A model generated the notes under the pieces. It saw only the letters and a program-made list of their open reading frames with translations. It was not told where the DNA came from and searched no databases. Made by a program: the position numbers and the translations under genes. This document shows positions 8,778-17,558 of a stretch of 64,000 bases of DNA, in pieces (position 1 is the stretch's first letter; the number at the start of each line of letters is the position of its first letter). The DNA comes from Chloroflexota bacterium. Lineage in GTDB: Bacteria; Chloroflexota; UBA6077; JACCZL01. The stretch is from the NCBI GenBank assembly GCA_020845495.1, contig JADLFM010000243.1, forward strand, positions 62,001-126,000, given 5' to 3'.

Positions 8778-9286
8778 GCCATACCCTCCGAAGTGCGATC
8801 TTCTTTCGCCGCTTCGCTACCCAGCCTAGCATGCCGTTCGCTCAGGTGTCGGCAGGCATGGGTCGGCAGGCATGGGTTGGTAGGCATGGGTCGGCAGGCA
8901 TGGGGGCAGTGCGCGTCGCATTCACGCGCAAGCGATGGCGAGTTCTTGGGCATGGACCGGGGCCCAACCCCGAGCGGCCCGGATTCCGCTCTCGGTGCGA
9001 CAGCGACAGGCGTCGGCTGCGCGCTGACGAGAGCACCGCCCGGCATGCTCACCTGGGAATTACCGACGTACGGCGGGCAGGCTGCCCCCTCCGAACGCGC
9101 CGCCCCGGGTCTGGTACCAGAACGAGGGCCACTTGCCACGTGACGCGTCGGGCGGTACCGTCCCCCTGAGGCTGGACCAAGCCGTTCGACAGCCACACCA
9201 CCCAACGGCCCGACACGTCCAGAAGGTCTGACACACCCCCGATGGCCCGATACGCTGCGATGGCCCCACAGGCTGGGAGGACGCAC
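8778..9286. other. Divergent intergenic region upstream of cas3 and the enolase-superfamily gene
   Basis: This 509-bp gene-free stretch lies between divergent cas3 and the plus-strand gene at 9287, so it should carry both promoters. Apart from the 14-bp tandem array at 8848-8903, I recognise nothing in it. Confidence 0.5.
8848..8903. repeat. Tandem array, 4 copies of a 14-bp unit
   Basis: The unit GTCGGCAGGCATGG occurs at 8848, 8862, 8876 (as GTTGGTAGGCATGG) and 8890, with no spacers. It sits about 70 bp upstream of the cas3 start codon in non-coding sequence. Confidence 0.9.
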
Positions 9287-10492
9287 ATGAAGATCACCGA
9301 CGTAAGACTGCTTCAGCTTCGCGGGACGATGGAGTTCCCCGGCGAGTTCTGGGAAGAGCGCCTGATCCGCCCGATCGACATGTACCCCGAGCACAAGTCC
9401 GAAGGCCCGGCCTGGCTCGAACCACTCGGCAATGACCGCTACCGGATGCAGTCGATCTTCCTCGAAATCCAGACCGACGAGGGCGTCGTCGGCATCGGCG
9501 GCCCGATCTCCCTCGAACAGGCCTTCATCATCGATACCCAGTTCCGGCAGTTGCTCGTCGGCCTGGACCCGATCGCCCACGAGTTGCTCTGGGACAAGCT
9601 GTATCGCTACTCGGTCCACGGTCGCAAGGGCGTCACGATGATGGCGATCAGCGCGATCGACTGCGCCATCTGGGATCTGAAGGGCCGTTGGGCCAACGCC
9701 CCCGTCTACCGGCTCCTCGGCGGCCCGACTCGTTCGGAGATCCCCGCCTACGCCAGCGCCCTCGGCTTCTCCATCGAGCCCGAGCGCGCCGCTCAGCGCG
9801 CCCTCGACTTCGTGGCCGATGGCTACCATGCCACCAAGTGGTTCTTCCGCGACGGCCCATCTGACGGCCGCGAGGGTATGCGGCGGAACGTCGAGCTTGT
9901 GGCGGCTTTGCGCGAGGCCGTTGGCGACGACGTGGATCTCATGCTGGACTGCTGGATGTCCTGGGACGTGCCCTATACCGTCGCCATGGCCGAGCGGCTG
10001 GAGGAGTTTCACCCCCGCTGGCTCGAAGAGCCGGTCCTGCCAGACAAGATCGGCTCATATGCCGAGATCCGCGCCCGCTCCCCCATCCCCATCTCGGGCG
10101 GCGAGCACGAGTACACTCGCTGGGGTCTCAAACAGTTGATGGATGCTCAGGCCGTCGACGTCCTCCAGCCGGACATCTACTGGTGCGGCGGCATCACCGA
10201 GTTGCTCAAGATCTGCGCCATCGCCTCCACCTACGACCTGCCAGTCGTGCCGCACGGCCACTCTACTCCGGCGACCGCCCACCTGATCGCCTCGCAGCCG
10301 CCCAACCTCTGCCCGATCCTCGAATACCTGGTGAAATGGAACACCATCCACCAGTTCTTCCTGAAGACGCCGCTCCAGCCCGTCGGCGGAGTGGTAACGC
10401 TGCCCGAGACGCCCGGTCTCGGCATGGACCTCGACGAGCACAAGATCGAGGAGCAGCACATCCTGTCCTGGGGTACGACACGCTGGGCCTAA
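9287..10492 (+). CDS. Enolase-superfamily sugar-acid dehydratase, L-rhamnonate dehydratase-like
   Basis: The family removes the proton alpha to a carboxylate and dehydrates sugar acids; this subgroup resembles L-rhamnonate dehydratase. The 401-residue protein has metal ligands Asp221 (MLDCWMSWDV), Glu247 (WLEEP) and Glu273 (GGEHEYTRWG). His274 and the base His323 (VVPHGHS) fit the spacing in E. coli RhmD. The ATG at 9287 follows GGGAGG; earlier in-frame starts lack a good site. It stands alone with no sugar transporter beside it, so the substrate is not fixed by context; a galactonate- or gluconate-type activity remains possible. Confidence 0.88.
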   Translation: MKITDVRLLQLRGTMEFPGEFWEERLIRPIDMYPEHKSEGPAWLEPLGNDRYRMQSIFLEIQTDEGVVGIGGPISLEQAFIIDTQFRQLLVGLDPIAHELLWDKLYRYSVHGRKGVTMMAISAIDCAIWDLKGRWANAPVYRLLGGPTRSEIPAYASALGFSIEPERAAQRALDFVADGYHATKWFFRDGPSDGREGMRRNVELVAALREAVGDDVDLMLDCWMSWDVPYTVAMAERLEEFHPRWLEEPVLPDKIGSYAEIRARSPIPISGGEHEYTRWGLKQLMDAQAVDVLQPDIYWCGGITELLKICAIASTYDLPVVPHGHSTPATAHLIASQPPNLCPILEYLVKWNTIHQFFLKTPLQPVGGVVTLPETPGLGMDLDEHKIEEQHILSWGTTRWA

Positions 10493-10577
10493 ACCAGGAC
10501 CAGAGCAAGACCCACCTGTTGCGCCCGTACAACCTGGGAGATCCCTTTGTGGCTCTCGTGTAGCGCCCATCCGCTGA

Positions 10578-10644
10578 GGAGGTGACACTGACCAGGAGAA
10601 CCTGGCCCGAACCCGCCGCCCGATGTCGGGAGGTGACACTGACC
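10578..10644. repeat. Two spaced 16-bp direct repeats
   Basis: GGAGGTGACACTGACC occurs at 10578-10593 and 10629-10644, 51 bp apart start to start. A shorter related string follows near 10655. This could be a regulator-binding pair or the remnant of a mobile-element end; nothing else here resembles a transposase. Confidence 0.7.
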
Positions 10645-10731
10645 CGGCGATGGGGCGACGCTGACCGGCAACGGCTTCCTGACAGTCTCCCTCCAATCGC
10701 ACACGTGCCGACTCTGCATTGCTCGACGACA

Positions 10732-10770
10732 CGCAGCCGCCCCGAACGAGCGACGTTCGGGGCGGCTGCG
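10732..10770 (+). terminator. Perfect 16-bp stem hairpin, probable terminator
   Basis: The arms are 10732-10747 and 10755-10770 with a 7-base loop, and the stem is entirely paired. It lies about 240 bp after the dehydratase stop and 130 bp before the ATPase. There is no T-run after it, so it may end transcription by a non-canonical route or act as a structured attenuator. Confidence 0.5.
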
Positions 10771-10901
10771 TTGCGTCGGCCTCGGCCAGATCGCGGCTCG
10801 GGCCCTCGCGGCCTCCGTCCTCTTGCCTCATACCGTCAGTCGGAGTAGACTGTGCAGGGATGGGTGTCGCGTTAGTGCAATATACCTATGCGAGGTAGCC
10901 C

Positions 10902-12740
10902 ATGCGAATGCCAATCCTGAGCCGCTACTCACGCCTGGCGCATGAGTTCCGTATCCCGCTCACCGTCCTGCTCGGGATCGCCGCCTACCTTGTCCTGGTA
11001 TCGGCCGGCCAGTCTACCATCGCGGTCGCTATCGCCGTGGCCGTCACCGCTCTCGGCTGTGCTGGACTGATCGTCGAAACCGTTCAGGGGCTTCGTCGCC
11101 GCCAGTTCGCCCTCGACTACATCGCCATCCTGGCGGTCGCCGTCGCGCTGCTCTCGCGCGAATGGGTGGTCGCCGCAATCCTGGCGCTGATGCTCTCGAG
11201 CGGCCGGACCCTCGAGCAGTACGGCGTCGCCCGAGCGAAGCGCTCGCTGACAGCACTCATCGAGCGGATCCCCTCGGACGTTCTGCTCTGGCGCGAAGAC
11301 GACCCCGGACACGGCGAGCCTTCCGAGCGGGTCAAGATCGCCGACGTGGCAATCGGGCAGCGAATCCTCGTCCGGAAGGGAGAAGTGATCCCGCTCGACG
11401 GCATCCTGCGCTCCGAGTCCGGCCTGGCTGACGAGTCTTCGCTCACCGGCGAACCGTACGAGAGCGAGAAGGTCCAGGGCGATCGAGTGCGCGGTGGCAC
11501 CGTCAATCTGGGCGGGCCGATGGTGATCGAGGTCACCCATACCGAGCAGCACTCGACCTATGCCAGGATCGTGGCGATGGTCCAGGCGGCCCAGGACGAG
11601 AAGGCGCCGCTCGTCCGGCTGGCGGACCGCTATAGCGCCGTCTTCACGTCGGTCGCGCTTGCCATCGCCGCGTTCGCGTACCTGCTGGCCGAGTACGTGC
11701 GCGGCGCCGACGGCATGTACGCCGTGCTGGCGGTCCTCGTCGTCGCGACACCCTGTCCGTTGATCCTCGCGACCCCGATTGCCCTTCTCGGCGGGGTCAA
11801 CGCGGCCGCCCACAGGAAGATCATCGTCAAGAGCCTGGCGGGCCTCGAGGCCCTCTCGCGGATCGACGCCATGATCTTCGACAAGACCGGAACGATCACC
11901 CTCGGCCGCCCGCGTGTCAGCGAGTTCGTGAACCTGTCCGGCCAACCTGACGCCGAACTGCTGGGGATCGTAGCAGCCGTCGAGCGCAACTCACTCCACC
12001 CGCTCGCCAAGGCGCTGGTGGAGTTCGCTCGCGACCAGGGTGCGGCTGCCACCTTTGCCGAGGGCGTACGTGAAGAGGTCGGCCAGGGCATTGGCGGGAC
12101 CGTCGACGGCCGATGGTACCACCTATCCAAACTCCAGAATGGTGCGGGCATGGCGATCGAGATGACGACGCGCGACGGCGAGCGTCAGGCCGTCTTCGCC
12201 TTCGACGATCAGATCAAAGAGGACGCCCGCCATACCATCGACACCTTCAGACGGCTGGGCCTGCAATTGTTCATCTTCACTGGCGACCGTCGCGACGCGG
12301 CCCTGAAGGTCGCCGAGCAGCTCGGGCCGGACGTGGTCGTTCGAGCCGAGTGCACCCCAGAGGACAAACAGCAGGGCATCGAGGCGCTCAAGCGCGAGCG
12401 GAAAGTCACGGCGATGGTCGGCGACGGCATCAACGACGCACCGGCCCTCGCGCTCGCCGACGTCGGCATGGTGTTCAGCAACGAGGAGCAGACGGCAGCC
12501 TCGGAGGCCGCCGACATCGTCTTCCTGGGCGGTGACTTCGCGCTGGCCGGCGAAGCCGTCTCGATCTCCCGTCGGACCGTTCAGATCGCCACCCAGAGTA
12601 TCCTCTGGGGCATCGGCCTCAGCCTGATAGGGATGGGCTTCGCGGCACTCGGCTACCTGCCGCCACTCGTCGGAGCCGCGTTGCAGGAAGCCATCGACGT
12701 CGGCGTTATCCTGAACGCCCTGCGCGCCAGCCGCCAGTAG
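10902..12740 (+). CDS. Heavy-metal translocating P-type ATPase (P1B-like)
   Basis: This integral membrane pump moves a transition metal using a phospho-aspartate intermediate. In the 612-residue protein, membrane segments near 20-60 and 70-100 are followed by the actuator loop with TGE (182-184). The intramembrane metal motif is TPCPL (283-287), phosphorylation is at Asp327 in DKTGT, HP is at 366-367, and GDGINDAP lies at 507-514. The C-terminal membrane pair is present. There is no N-terminal CxxC metal-binding domain, and the motif is TPC rather than CPC or CPH. The cation therefore cannot be assigned. The ATG at 10902 has GAGG upstream. Confidence 0.93.
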   Translation: MRMPILSRYSRLAHEFRIPLTVLLGIAAYLVLVSAGQSTIAVAIAVAVTALGCAGLIVETVQGLRRRQFALDYIAILAVAVALLSREWVVAAILALMLSSGRTLEQYGVARAKRSLTALIERIPSDVLLWREDDPGHGEPSERVKIADVAIGQRILVRKGEVIPLDGILRSESGLADESSLTGEPYESEKVQGDRVRGGTVNLGGPMVIEVTHTEQHSTYARIVAMVQAAQDEKAPLVRLADRYSAVFTSVALAIAAFAYLLAEYVRGADGMYAVLAVLVVATPCPLILATPIALLGGVNAAAHRKIIVKSLAGLEALSRIDAMIFDKTGTITLGRPRVSEFVNLSGQPDAELLGIVAAVERNSLHPLAKALVEFARDQGAAATFAEGVREEVGQGIGGTVDGRWYHLSKLQNGAGMAIEMTTRDGERQAVFAFDDQIKEDARHTIDTFRRLGLQLFIFTGDRRDAALKVAEQLGPDVVVRAECTPEDKQQGIEALKRERKVTAMVGDGINDAPALALADVGMVFSNEEQTAASEAADIVFLGGDFALAGEAVSISRRTVQIATQSILWGIGLSLIGMGFAALGYLPPLVGAALQEAIDVGVILNALRASRQ

Positions 12741-13056
12741 CCCCCGTCGCCAGGCCGCTACGGTACCCGCCACGGTGCGGGCCGGGCCTGGCTCGCACCG
12801 TGTGGAGTCCAGGGAAGGCACGTCTCAGAAGGGCAGAGCGTGGGCTGGGAACGCTCGGCGAGGCATCCTGCTCGCCGTGGATCGCCTACCGCACGCTGGC
12901 GAGGCGCCTCGTCATGCCTCGCACGGGGCGATGCCGAACGAATAGCCCGGAGATGGGCATTCGTTCAGGCGAAAGCTCTTGACGCGTCAGGCTCGACAGC
13001 GTACCGTGAGGGTGCACGACGCGCTGGAGCGTCACATCCTCGGCGGAGGTGCTTCA
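12741..13056. other. 316-bp intergenic region
   Basis: No gene is recognised. It contains an imperfect inverted repeat, GAACGAAT with ATTCGTTC, near 12936-12966, and the promoter candidate at 12978-13006. Confidence 0.4.
12978..13006 (+). promoter_or_regulatory. Promoter candidate for the CBS gene
   Basis: TTGACG at 12978-12983, a 17-base spacer and TACCGT at 13001-13006 form a plausible housekeeping promoter. The -10 is a weak match. The start codon follows about 50 bp downstream. Confidence 0.4.
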
Positions 13057-13503
13057 ATGACGAAGTTACGCGACATCATGCGACCCGGCTTCGTGGTCAC
13101 CGTGCAGCGGGGTGCGTCCATCGTCGAGGCGGCCCACGCGATGACGGACCGGAATGTCGGTATGGTAGCGGTCCTCGAGGGCCATCGACTGGCCGGGCTC
13201 GTGTCCGAGCGTGACGTCGTGCGGCGGGTGGTGAACGCAGGCCACGATCCTGCCGCTATGACGGTGGACGAAATCATGACGACGGACATCGTCACTGCCA
13301 GCCCGGACGAGGACTATCGCTCGGCCGTGCAGTTGATGGACAGCGCGAACATCCGGCACTTGCCGATCTGCGAGGACGGCGTCATTCTCTCGATGCTCTC
13401 GATCCGCGATCTGCTGCGCGTCGAGCTACGGGCACGGCACGAAGAGATCCGGTACTTGCACGAGTACATGTTCCACACGCCGGCCGAGACGTTGCACGTA
13501 TAA
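13057..13503 (+). CDS. Two-CBS-domain protein
   Basis: This 148-residue stand-alone Bateman module consists of two tandem CBS motifs: roughly residues 1-60 (KLRDIMRPGFVVTV... LAGLVSERDVVRRV) and 70-130 (VDEIMTTDIVTASPDEDY... ILSMLSIRDLL). Such proteins bind adenosine nucleotides and act as small cytosolic sensors. No partner domain is present, so its target is unknown. The ATG at 13057 follows GGAGGTG. It lies downstream of the metal ATPase on the same strand but 316 bp away and behind its own promoter candidate, so it is probably a separate unit. Confidence 0.92.
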   Translation: MTKLRDIMRPGFVVTVQRGASIVEAAHAMTDRNVGMVAVLEGHRLAGLVSERDVVRRVVNAGHDPAAMTVDEIMTTDIVTASPDEDYRSAVQLMDSANIRHLPICEDGVILSMLSIRDLLRVELRARHEEIRYLHEYMFHTPAETLHV

Positions 13504-13540
13504 CCTGCCCGCGATACACCTCCCCCCTGGGACTTTCCGT

Positions 13541-13558
13541 CACCCCCAACTCGGGGTG
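13541..13558 (+). terminator. Short hairpin after the CBS gene
   Basis: CACCCC at 13541-13546 pairs with GGGGTG at 13553-13558 around 6 bases, 38 bp past the stop. There is no T-run, so the support is modest. Confidence 0.3.
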
Positions 13559-13650
13559 GCAGCGTCAGGCAGAATCGTGCCTGGCGTTGACGCCCCGTGG
13601 TCGGCACGCTACCCTCAGGCCTGAGTCGAATCCTGCCGTCGGAGGCATCT

Positions 13651-15405
13651 GTGGCTCGGGGACTGCCCGCGTTCGCCGTCGTCTTGTCCGTCATGCTGCT
13701 CGCCCCGCTCGTCGCCGCTTGTGGCTCGGCCGGCGGCCCGTCCGTCGGCCCGTCCGGCGGCCCGGCCACGGCGCCTACCACCGCTCCGGCAGGCACCCGC
13801 GAGCAGCCTCCCACGCAGGGGCCGCTCCCGACCGCCGTGGCGGCCGCTACCGCCGCGCCACGTGCCACGCCTGCACCGGCTGCGAACGGCCTCCAGCGGG
13901 GCGGGAGCCTGACCTCCGCATCGACCAGCGACGCCGTCAGTTTCCATCCCTACCTGACCTCCGATACAGCGTCCTCGTCGTACCAGGGCTACGTCTACGC
14001 CGGCTCGCTCACCGAGTACGATCCCGTCAGCCTCGAGAAGCGGCCCGAAGCGGCGAAAAGCTGGACGATCTCCGACGACAAACTGACGGTCACGTTCACC
14101 CTGCGCGACGACCTGTTCTGGAGCGATGGTACGCCGCTCACGTCGGCCGACTACAAATGGACCTTCGATCAGGCGAGCAAGCCGGAGCATCAGTTCCCGT
14201 ACATCTCGAACCTCCAGCCGATCGCCTCCTACGAGGCTCCAGATCCACGCACCATCGTGGTCACGCTCAGGCAGCCGGAGGTGGTCGGGCTGGAGCGCGC
14301 CGACGCGATCTCGCCCCTTCCAAAGCACATCTGGGAGAAACTCGACTGGAGCGACCCCCAGAAGAACCCCCAGATCATGGCGCCGACCGTCTCGTCCGGC
14401 CCGTACATCCTCAAGGAGTGGCAAAAGGACAACCGCGCTGTCTTCGTCGCCAACGACCGCTTCTACAAGGGCCGGCCGTCGATCGATACCTATACCGTGC
14501 GGATCGTCCCCTCGTCCGAGATCGCCTTCCAGATGCTCAAGACGGGTGAGGTCGACATTGCAGGCTTCACGCCCGACAACTATGCGGACGCCAGGGCGCT
14601 GCCCAACGTGACCGTCTACGAGTGGTGGCCGGCTGCCGCGCAATGGATCTATCTGGGCTTTAACCTGCGCCACCCCCAGCTTCAGGACGTCGACGTCAGA
14701 CGCGCCCTCTCCCATGCCATCGACCGTAACGCCATCGCCGAGCACGTCCAGAACGGCCTCGCCCGGCTGACCTACTCGGCATTCCCGCCCTCATCCTGGG
14801 TCTACAACCCGGACGTTCCAAAGTACGAGTACGACCCAGAGCAGGCGAAGGCCATGCTCGATCGCGCCGGCTGGCAGGTAGGACCGGGTGGCGTACGCCA
14901 GAAGGACGGCCAGCCGTTGAAGCTGCGGATCATCTACGGCCCAAACACCAGTAAGACGTTCGAGCGGATCGCAACCATCGCACAACAGGCCTGGGGCGAT
15001 CTCGGCGTGAAGGTCGAGGTCCAGGGGATGGAGTGGGGCACCTACCTGGCGGCGGCCAAGAGCGAGCCGTTCGACTGGGACGTGACGGTCTCGGCATGGT
15101 CCGCAACGATCGAGCCGCACTGGATGAACCAGATCTGGCGACAGGACTCGATCCCACAGCTCAATCACGTCGGGTATGTGAACAAACGCATAGAGGAATT
15201 GTTCGACCGAGGCGTCCGTGAGTTCGACCGTGAGAAGCGCAAGCAGATCTACCAGGAGATCCAGGCGATCCTCTCGACCGATGCTCCGTACGACTTCCTG
15301 ACCTTCAGCATGTCCTACATCGGCGTGAACCGGCGGGTCGGTGGGATCGAGCCAACGCCGATTGGCATCGGCTACAACCGCGAGCGGTGGTTCATCCGCC
15401 AGTGA
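13651..15405 (+). CDS. ABC transporter family-5 solute-binding lipoprotein (peptide type)
   Basis: This extracytoplasmic binding protein for peptides or other oligomers is anchored by a lipid. The 584-residue protein has an N-terminal hydrophobic signal ending in the lipobox LVAAC, then a Gly/Pro/Ala/Thr-rich linker of about 70 residues, then the SBP_bac_5 fold (for example YDPVSLEKRPEAAKSW and DVRRALSHAIDRNAIAEHV). The GTG at 13651 is preferred because GGAGG lies seven bases upstream; an in-frame GTG at 13597 has none. It is followed 13 bp later by two permease genes, forming an import operon that lacks ATPase genes. Confidence 0.93.
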   Translation: MARGLPAFAVVLSVMLLAPLVAACGSAGGPSVGPSGGPATAPTTAPAGTREQPPTQGPLPTAVAAATAAPRATPAPAANGLQRGGSLTSASTSDAVSFHPYLTSDTASSSYQGYVYAGSLTEYDPVSLEKRPEAAKSWTISDDKLTVTFTLRDDLFWSDGTPLTSADYKWTFDQASKPEHQFPYISNLQPIASYEAPDPRTIVVTLRQPEVVGLERADAISPLPKHIWEKLDWSDPQKNPQIMAPTVSSGPYILKEWQKDNRAVFVANDRFYKGRPSIDTYTVRIVPSSEIAFQMLKTGEVDIAGFTPDNYADARALPNVTVYEWWPAAAQWIYLGFNLRHPQLQDVDVRRALSHAIDRNAIAEHVQNGLARLTYSAFPPSSWVYNPDVPKYEYDPEQAKAMLDRAGWQVGPGGVRQKDGQPLKLRIIYGPNTSKTFERIATIAQQAWGDLGVKVEVQGMEWGTYLAAAKSEPFDWDVTVSAWSATIEPHWMNQIWRQDSIPQLNHVGYVNKRIEELFDRGVREFDREKRKQIYQEIQAILSTDAPYDFLTFSMSYIGVNRRVGGIEPTPIGIGYNRERWFIRQ

Positions 15406-15418
15406 GCGGCCTCCCGGC

Positions 15419-16375
15419 ATGAGCGGCGGCCTGACCCGCTACGTCGTTCGACGGCTGATCCACACCGTCTTCTTGATGCTGCTCATCACGGTCCTGAACT
15501 TCGCGATCATGCGGCTTGCGCCTGGCGGCCCGGTCCAGTTCGCCGACGATCCGCGGATCAGCGCTGAGTACCGACAGCGGATGCTCGAAGCGTACGGCCT
15601 GACCGAGCCGCTGCCGGTTCAGTACCTCAAGTGGCTCGGCAACGTTCTGCGGCTGGACTTCGGCTACTCGTTCGTGGATCGCCGTCCGGTTCTGGAGAAG
15701 ATCGTCGAGCGGATCCCGGCCAGCTTTCAGCTCTCGATCGGCGCGTTCCTGCTCGGGTTGCTCGGCATCCCGCTCGGGGTCTTCGCGGCGCTCTACCGGG
15801 GCCGCTGGCCGGACCAGCTCGTCCGCGTCTTCACGGTCTTTGGGAACGCCGTGCCCCACTGGTGGCTGGGGCTGATGCTGCTGGTGCTGAGTGCCTCATA
15901 CCTGCGCATGTTCCCGCTCGGGGGTATGTATACGGTGGGGGATGGTTCGCTGCCGGATCGCCTCTGGCACCTGGCGCTGCCGTGGCTCGTCGGCGCGCTC
16001 GGCGGCTGGATCGGCTACAGCCGCTTCGTCCGCTCGGAGATGCTGGAGGTGCTCGGTCAGGACTACGTTCGCACCGGCTACGCGAAGGGACTGGGCGCGC
16101 GGACGATCCTGTACAGCCACGCGCTGCGGAATGCGATGATCCCGCTCATGACGATGCTCGGCCCGACCCTCGTCGGTCTGCTCTCGAGCGGCGTGCTCTT
16201 CGAGGTAACCTTCTCCTGGCCGGGGCTCGGGCGGATGGCGGTGGACGCGGCGTTCCAGCGCGACTTTCCGGTCCTGATGGGCCTCGCGACGATCTTCTCG
16301 TTCCTGGGGATCACGAGCAACCTGCTGTCGGACGTCGCGTACGGCTGGGTCGACCCCCGCGTGCGCTACGAGTGA
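15419..16375 (+). CDS. ABC transporter permease, DppB/OppB family
   Basis: This is one of the two membrane subunits of a peptide-type importer. The 318-residue protein has about six membrane helices, starting with RRLIHTVFLMLLITVLNFAIM. The cytoplasmic coupling loop is DYVRTGYAKGLGARTILYSHALRNAMIP, which docks to an ATPase. The ATG at 15419 lies 13 bp after the binding-protein stop. An in-frame start further upstream would overlap that gene and give a non-family N-terminus. The downstream permease begins 7 bp later. Confidence 0.93.
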   Translation: MSGGLTRYVVRRLIHTVFLMLLITVLNFAIMRLAPGGPVQFADDPRISAEYRQRMLEAYGLTEPLPVQYLKWLGNVLRLDFGYSFVDRRPVLEKIVERIPASFQLSIGAFLLGLLGIPLGVFAALYRGRWPDQLVRVFTVFGNAVPHWWLGLMLLVLSASYLRMFPLGGMYTVGDGSLPDRLWHLALPWLVGALGGWIGYSRFVRSEMLEVLGQDYVRTGYAKGLGARTILYSHALRNAMIPLMTMLGPTLVGLLSSGVLFEVTFSWPGLGRMAVDAAFQRDFPVLMGLATIFSFLGITSNLLSDVAYGWVDPRVRYE

Positions 16376-16382
16376 CCGACGA

Positions 16383-17468
16383 GTGAGCGACGAACGCGCG
16401 GCCGCCGGCCCGGACCCTGGGCAGCAGGACGTGCCGCCGCCCCGCGACGCCGATGACACGTTACTGGGGGAGGAGCACGCACAGCCCACCGTGCGGCGAG
16501 TGCCCACCACTACCCGCCAGATCGCGTCGGGCAGCGCCCCGCTCCGGCTGCTCCGGCCGGGCGTGGCCGCACCCGACGAAGGAGTCGACGCGGCCCGCAC
16601 TCGCGTGGTGGCACCACGCGGCTACGTCGCCACGACCCTGCATCGCTTTCGCCAGGATCGCGTCTCGATGGCCGCGCTCGGGCTGCTGGCGGCGATCGTG
16701 CTGCTCACGGCAGCCGGGCCGTGGCTCGCCCAGGCGACGCTCGGGCTGGACCCGTACCGTCAGACGCTGCCCCGCCGCTACCAGCCGCCGTCTGCTGCCA
16801 ATCCGTTTGGCACCGACGACCTGGGCCGTGACGCGCTGGCCCGCACGCTCGTCGCCGGACGAGTGTCGTTCTCGATTGGCACGACCATCGCGCTGGTCTC
16901 GCTGCTGGTTGGGGTGCCGATCGGGCTCGCCTCGGGGTACTACGGCGGTCGCTTCGACGACGTCTCGAACGCGGTGATTCAAACCCTCGCCAACATCCCG
17001 GCCATGTTCCTGCTGATCCTGCTGGCCGCGACACTCCGACCGGGGCCGGTCATTCTGGCAGTGATCATCGGGTTGCTCGGTTGGATGGGCACCGCGCGGC
17101 TCGTGCGTGGCATGGCGCTCTCCGTCCGCGAGCGTGAGTACGTCCACGCGGCGACGGTGTTGGGGGCGTCGGACGGGCGGGTCATCTTCCGCCACCTGCT
17201 GCCCAACGTGTTCTCGGTCATCACGGTCATCGCCGGCTTCGACGTGGCCGGCGGCATCCTCGCCGAGTCCGGGCTGAGCTACCTGGGGCTGGGAGTGCAG
17301 CCGCCTACGGCCTCCTGGGGCAGCATGCTGGCGGCGTCACTGGAGAATGTCAGTCGAGCGCCCTGGCTGGTGCTGTTCCCGGGACTGGCGATCTTCCTGA
17401 CGACGCTCGCGATCTTCCTGCTTGCCGATGGCCTCCGTGACGCCCTCGACCCCCGCCTGCGCTCGTAA
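16383..17468 (+). CDS. ABC transporter permease, DppC/OppC family
   Basis: This second membrane subunit of the importer is 361 residues long. An unusual Pro/Ala/Arg-rich cytoplasmic extension of about 80 residues precedes the normal family start near ATTLHRFRQDRVSMAALGLLAA. The signature FGTDDLGRDALARTLVAGR and coupling loop EYVHAATVLGASDGRVIFRHLLPNV are clear. It starts with GTG at 16383, 7 bp after the first permease. No dppD or dppF ATPase follows: the next gene is unrelated. The importer must therefore borrow ATPases encoded elsewhere. Confidence 0.92.
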   Translation: MSDERAAAGPDPGQQDVPPPRDADDTLLGEEHAQPTVRRVPTTTRQIASGSAPLRLLRPGVAAPDEGVDAARTRVVAPRGYVATTLHRFRQDRVSMAALGLLAAIVLLTAAGPWLAQATLGLDPYRQTLPRRYQPPSAANPFGTDDLGRDALARTLVAGRVSFSIGTTIALVSLLVGVPIGLASGYYGGRFDDVSNAVIQTLANIPAMFLLILLAATLRPGPVILAVIIGLLGWMGTARLVRGMALSVREREYVHAATVLGASDGRVIFRHLLPNVFSVITVIAGFDVAGGILAESGLSYLGLGVQPPTASWGSMLAASLENVSRAPWLVLFPGLAIFLTTLAIFLLADGLRDALDPRLRS

Positions 17469-17558
17469 AGGGACTTCGTCGACCGGAACCGACCGCGGTA
17501 GTTGACGGTAGCGGCTTCCGGGCGGTAGATTTCGCGCGTTTTCCCGGGAGAGTGCGCT

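Larger units (their letters stand above)
10493..10901. other. 409-bp intergenic region with direct repeats and a strong hairpin
   Basis: No gene is seen. It contains the spaced 16-bp direct repeats at 10578 and 10629 and the perfect hairpin at 10732-10770, described separately, and must hold the promoter of the downstream P-type ATPase. Confidence 0.5.

Noticed and set aside
8848..8903. The 14-bp tandem array as a second CRISPR array
   Set aside because: The units abut with no spacers and are far too short.
8153..10012. A 619-codon minus-strand open frame across the cas3 start and the dehydratase gene
   Set aside because: It is antisense to a well-supported enolase-superfamily gene and out of frame with cas3. 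Its product is low-complexity with no recognisable domain.
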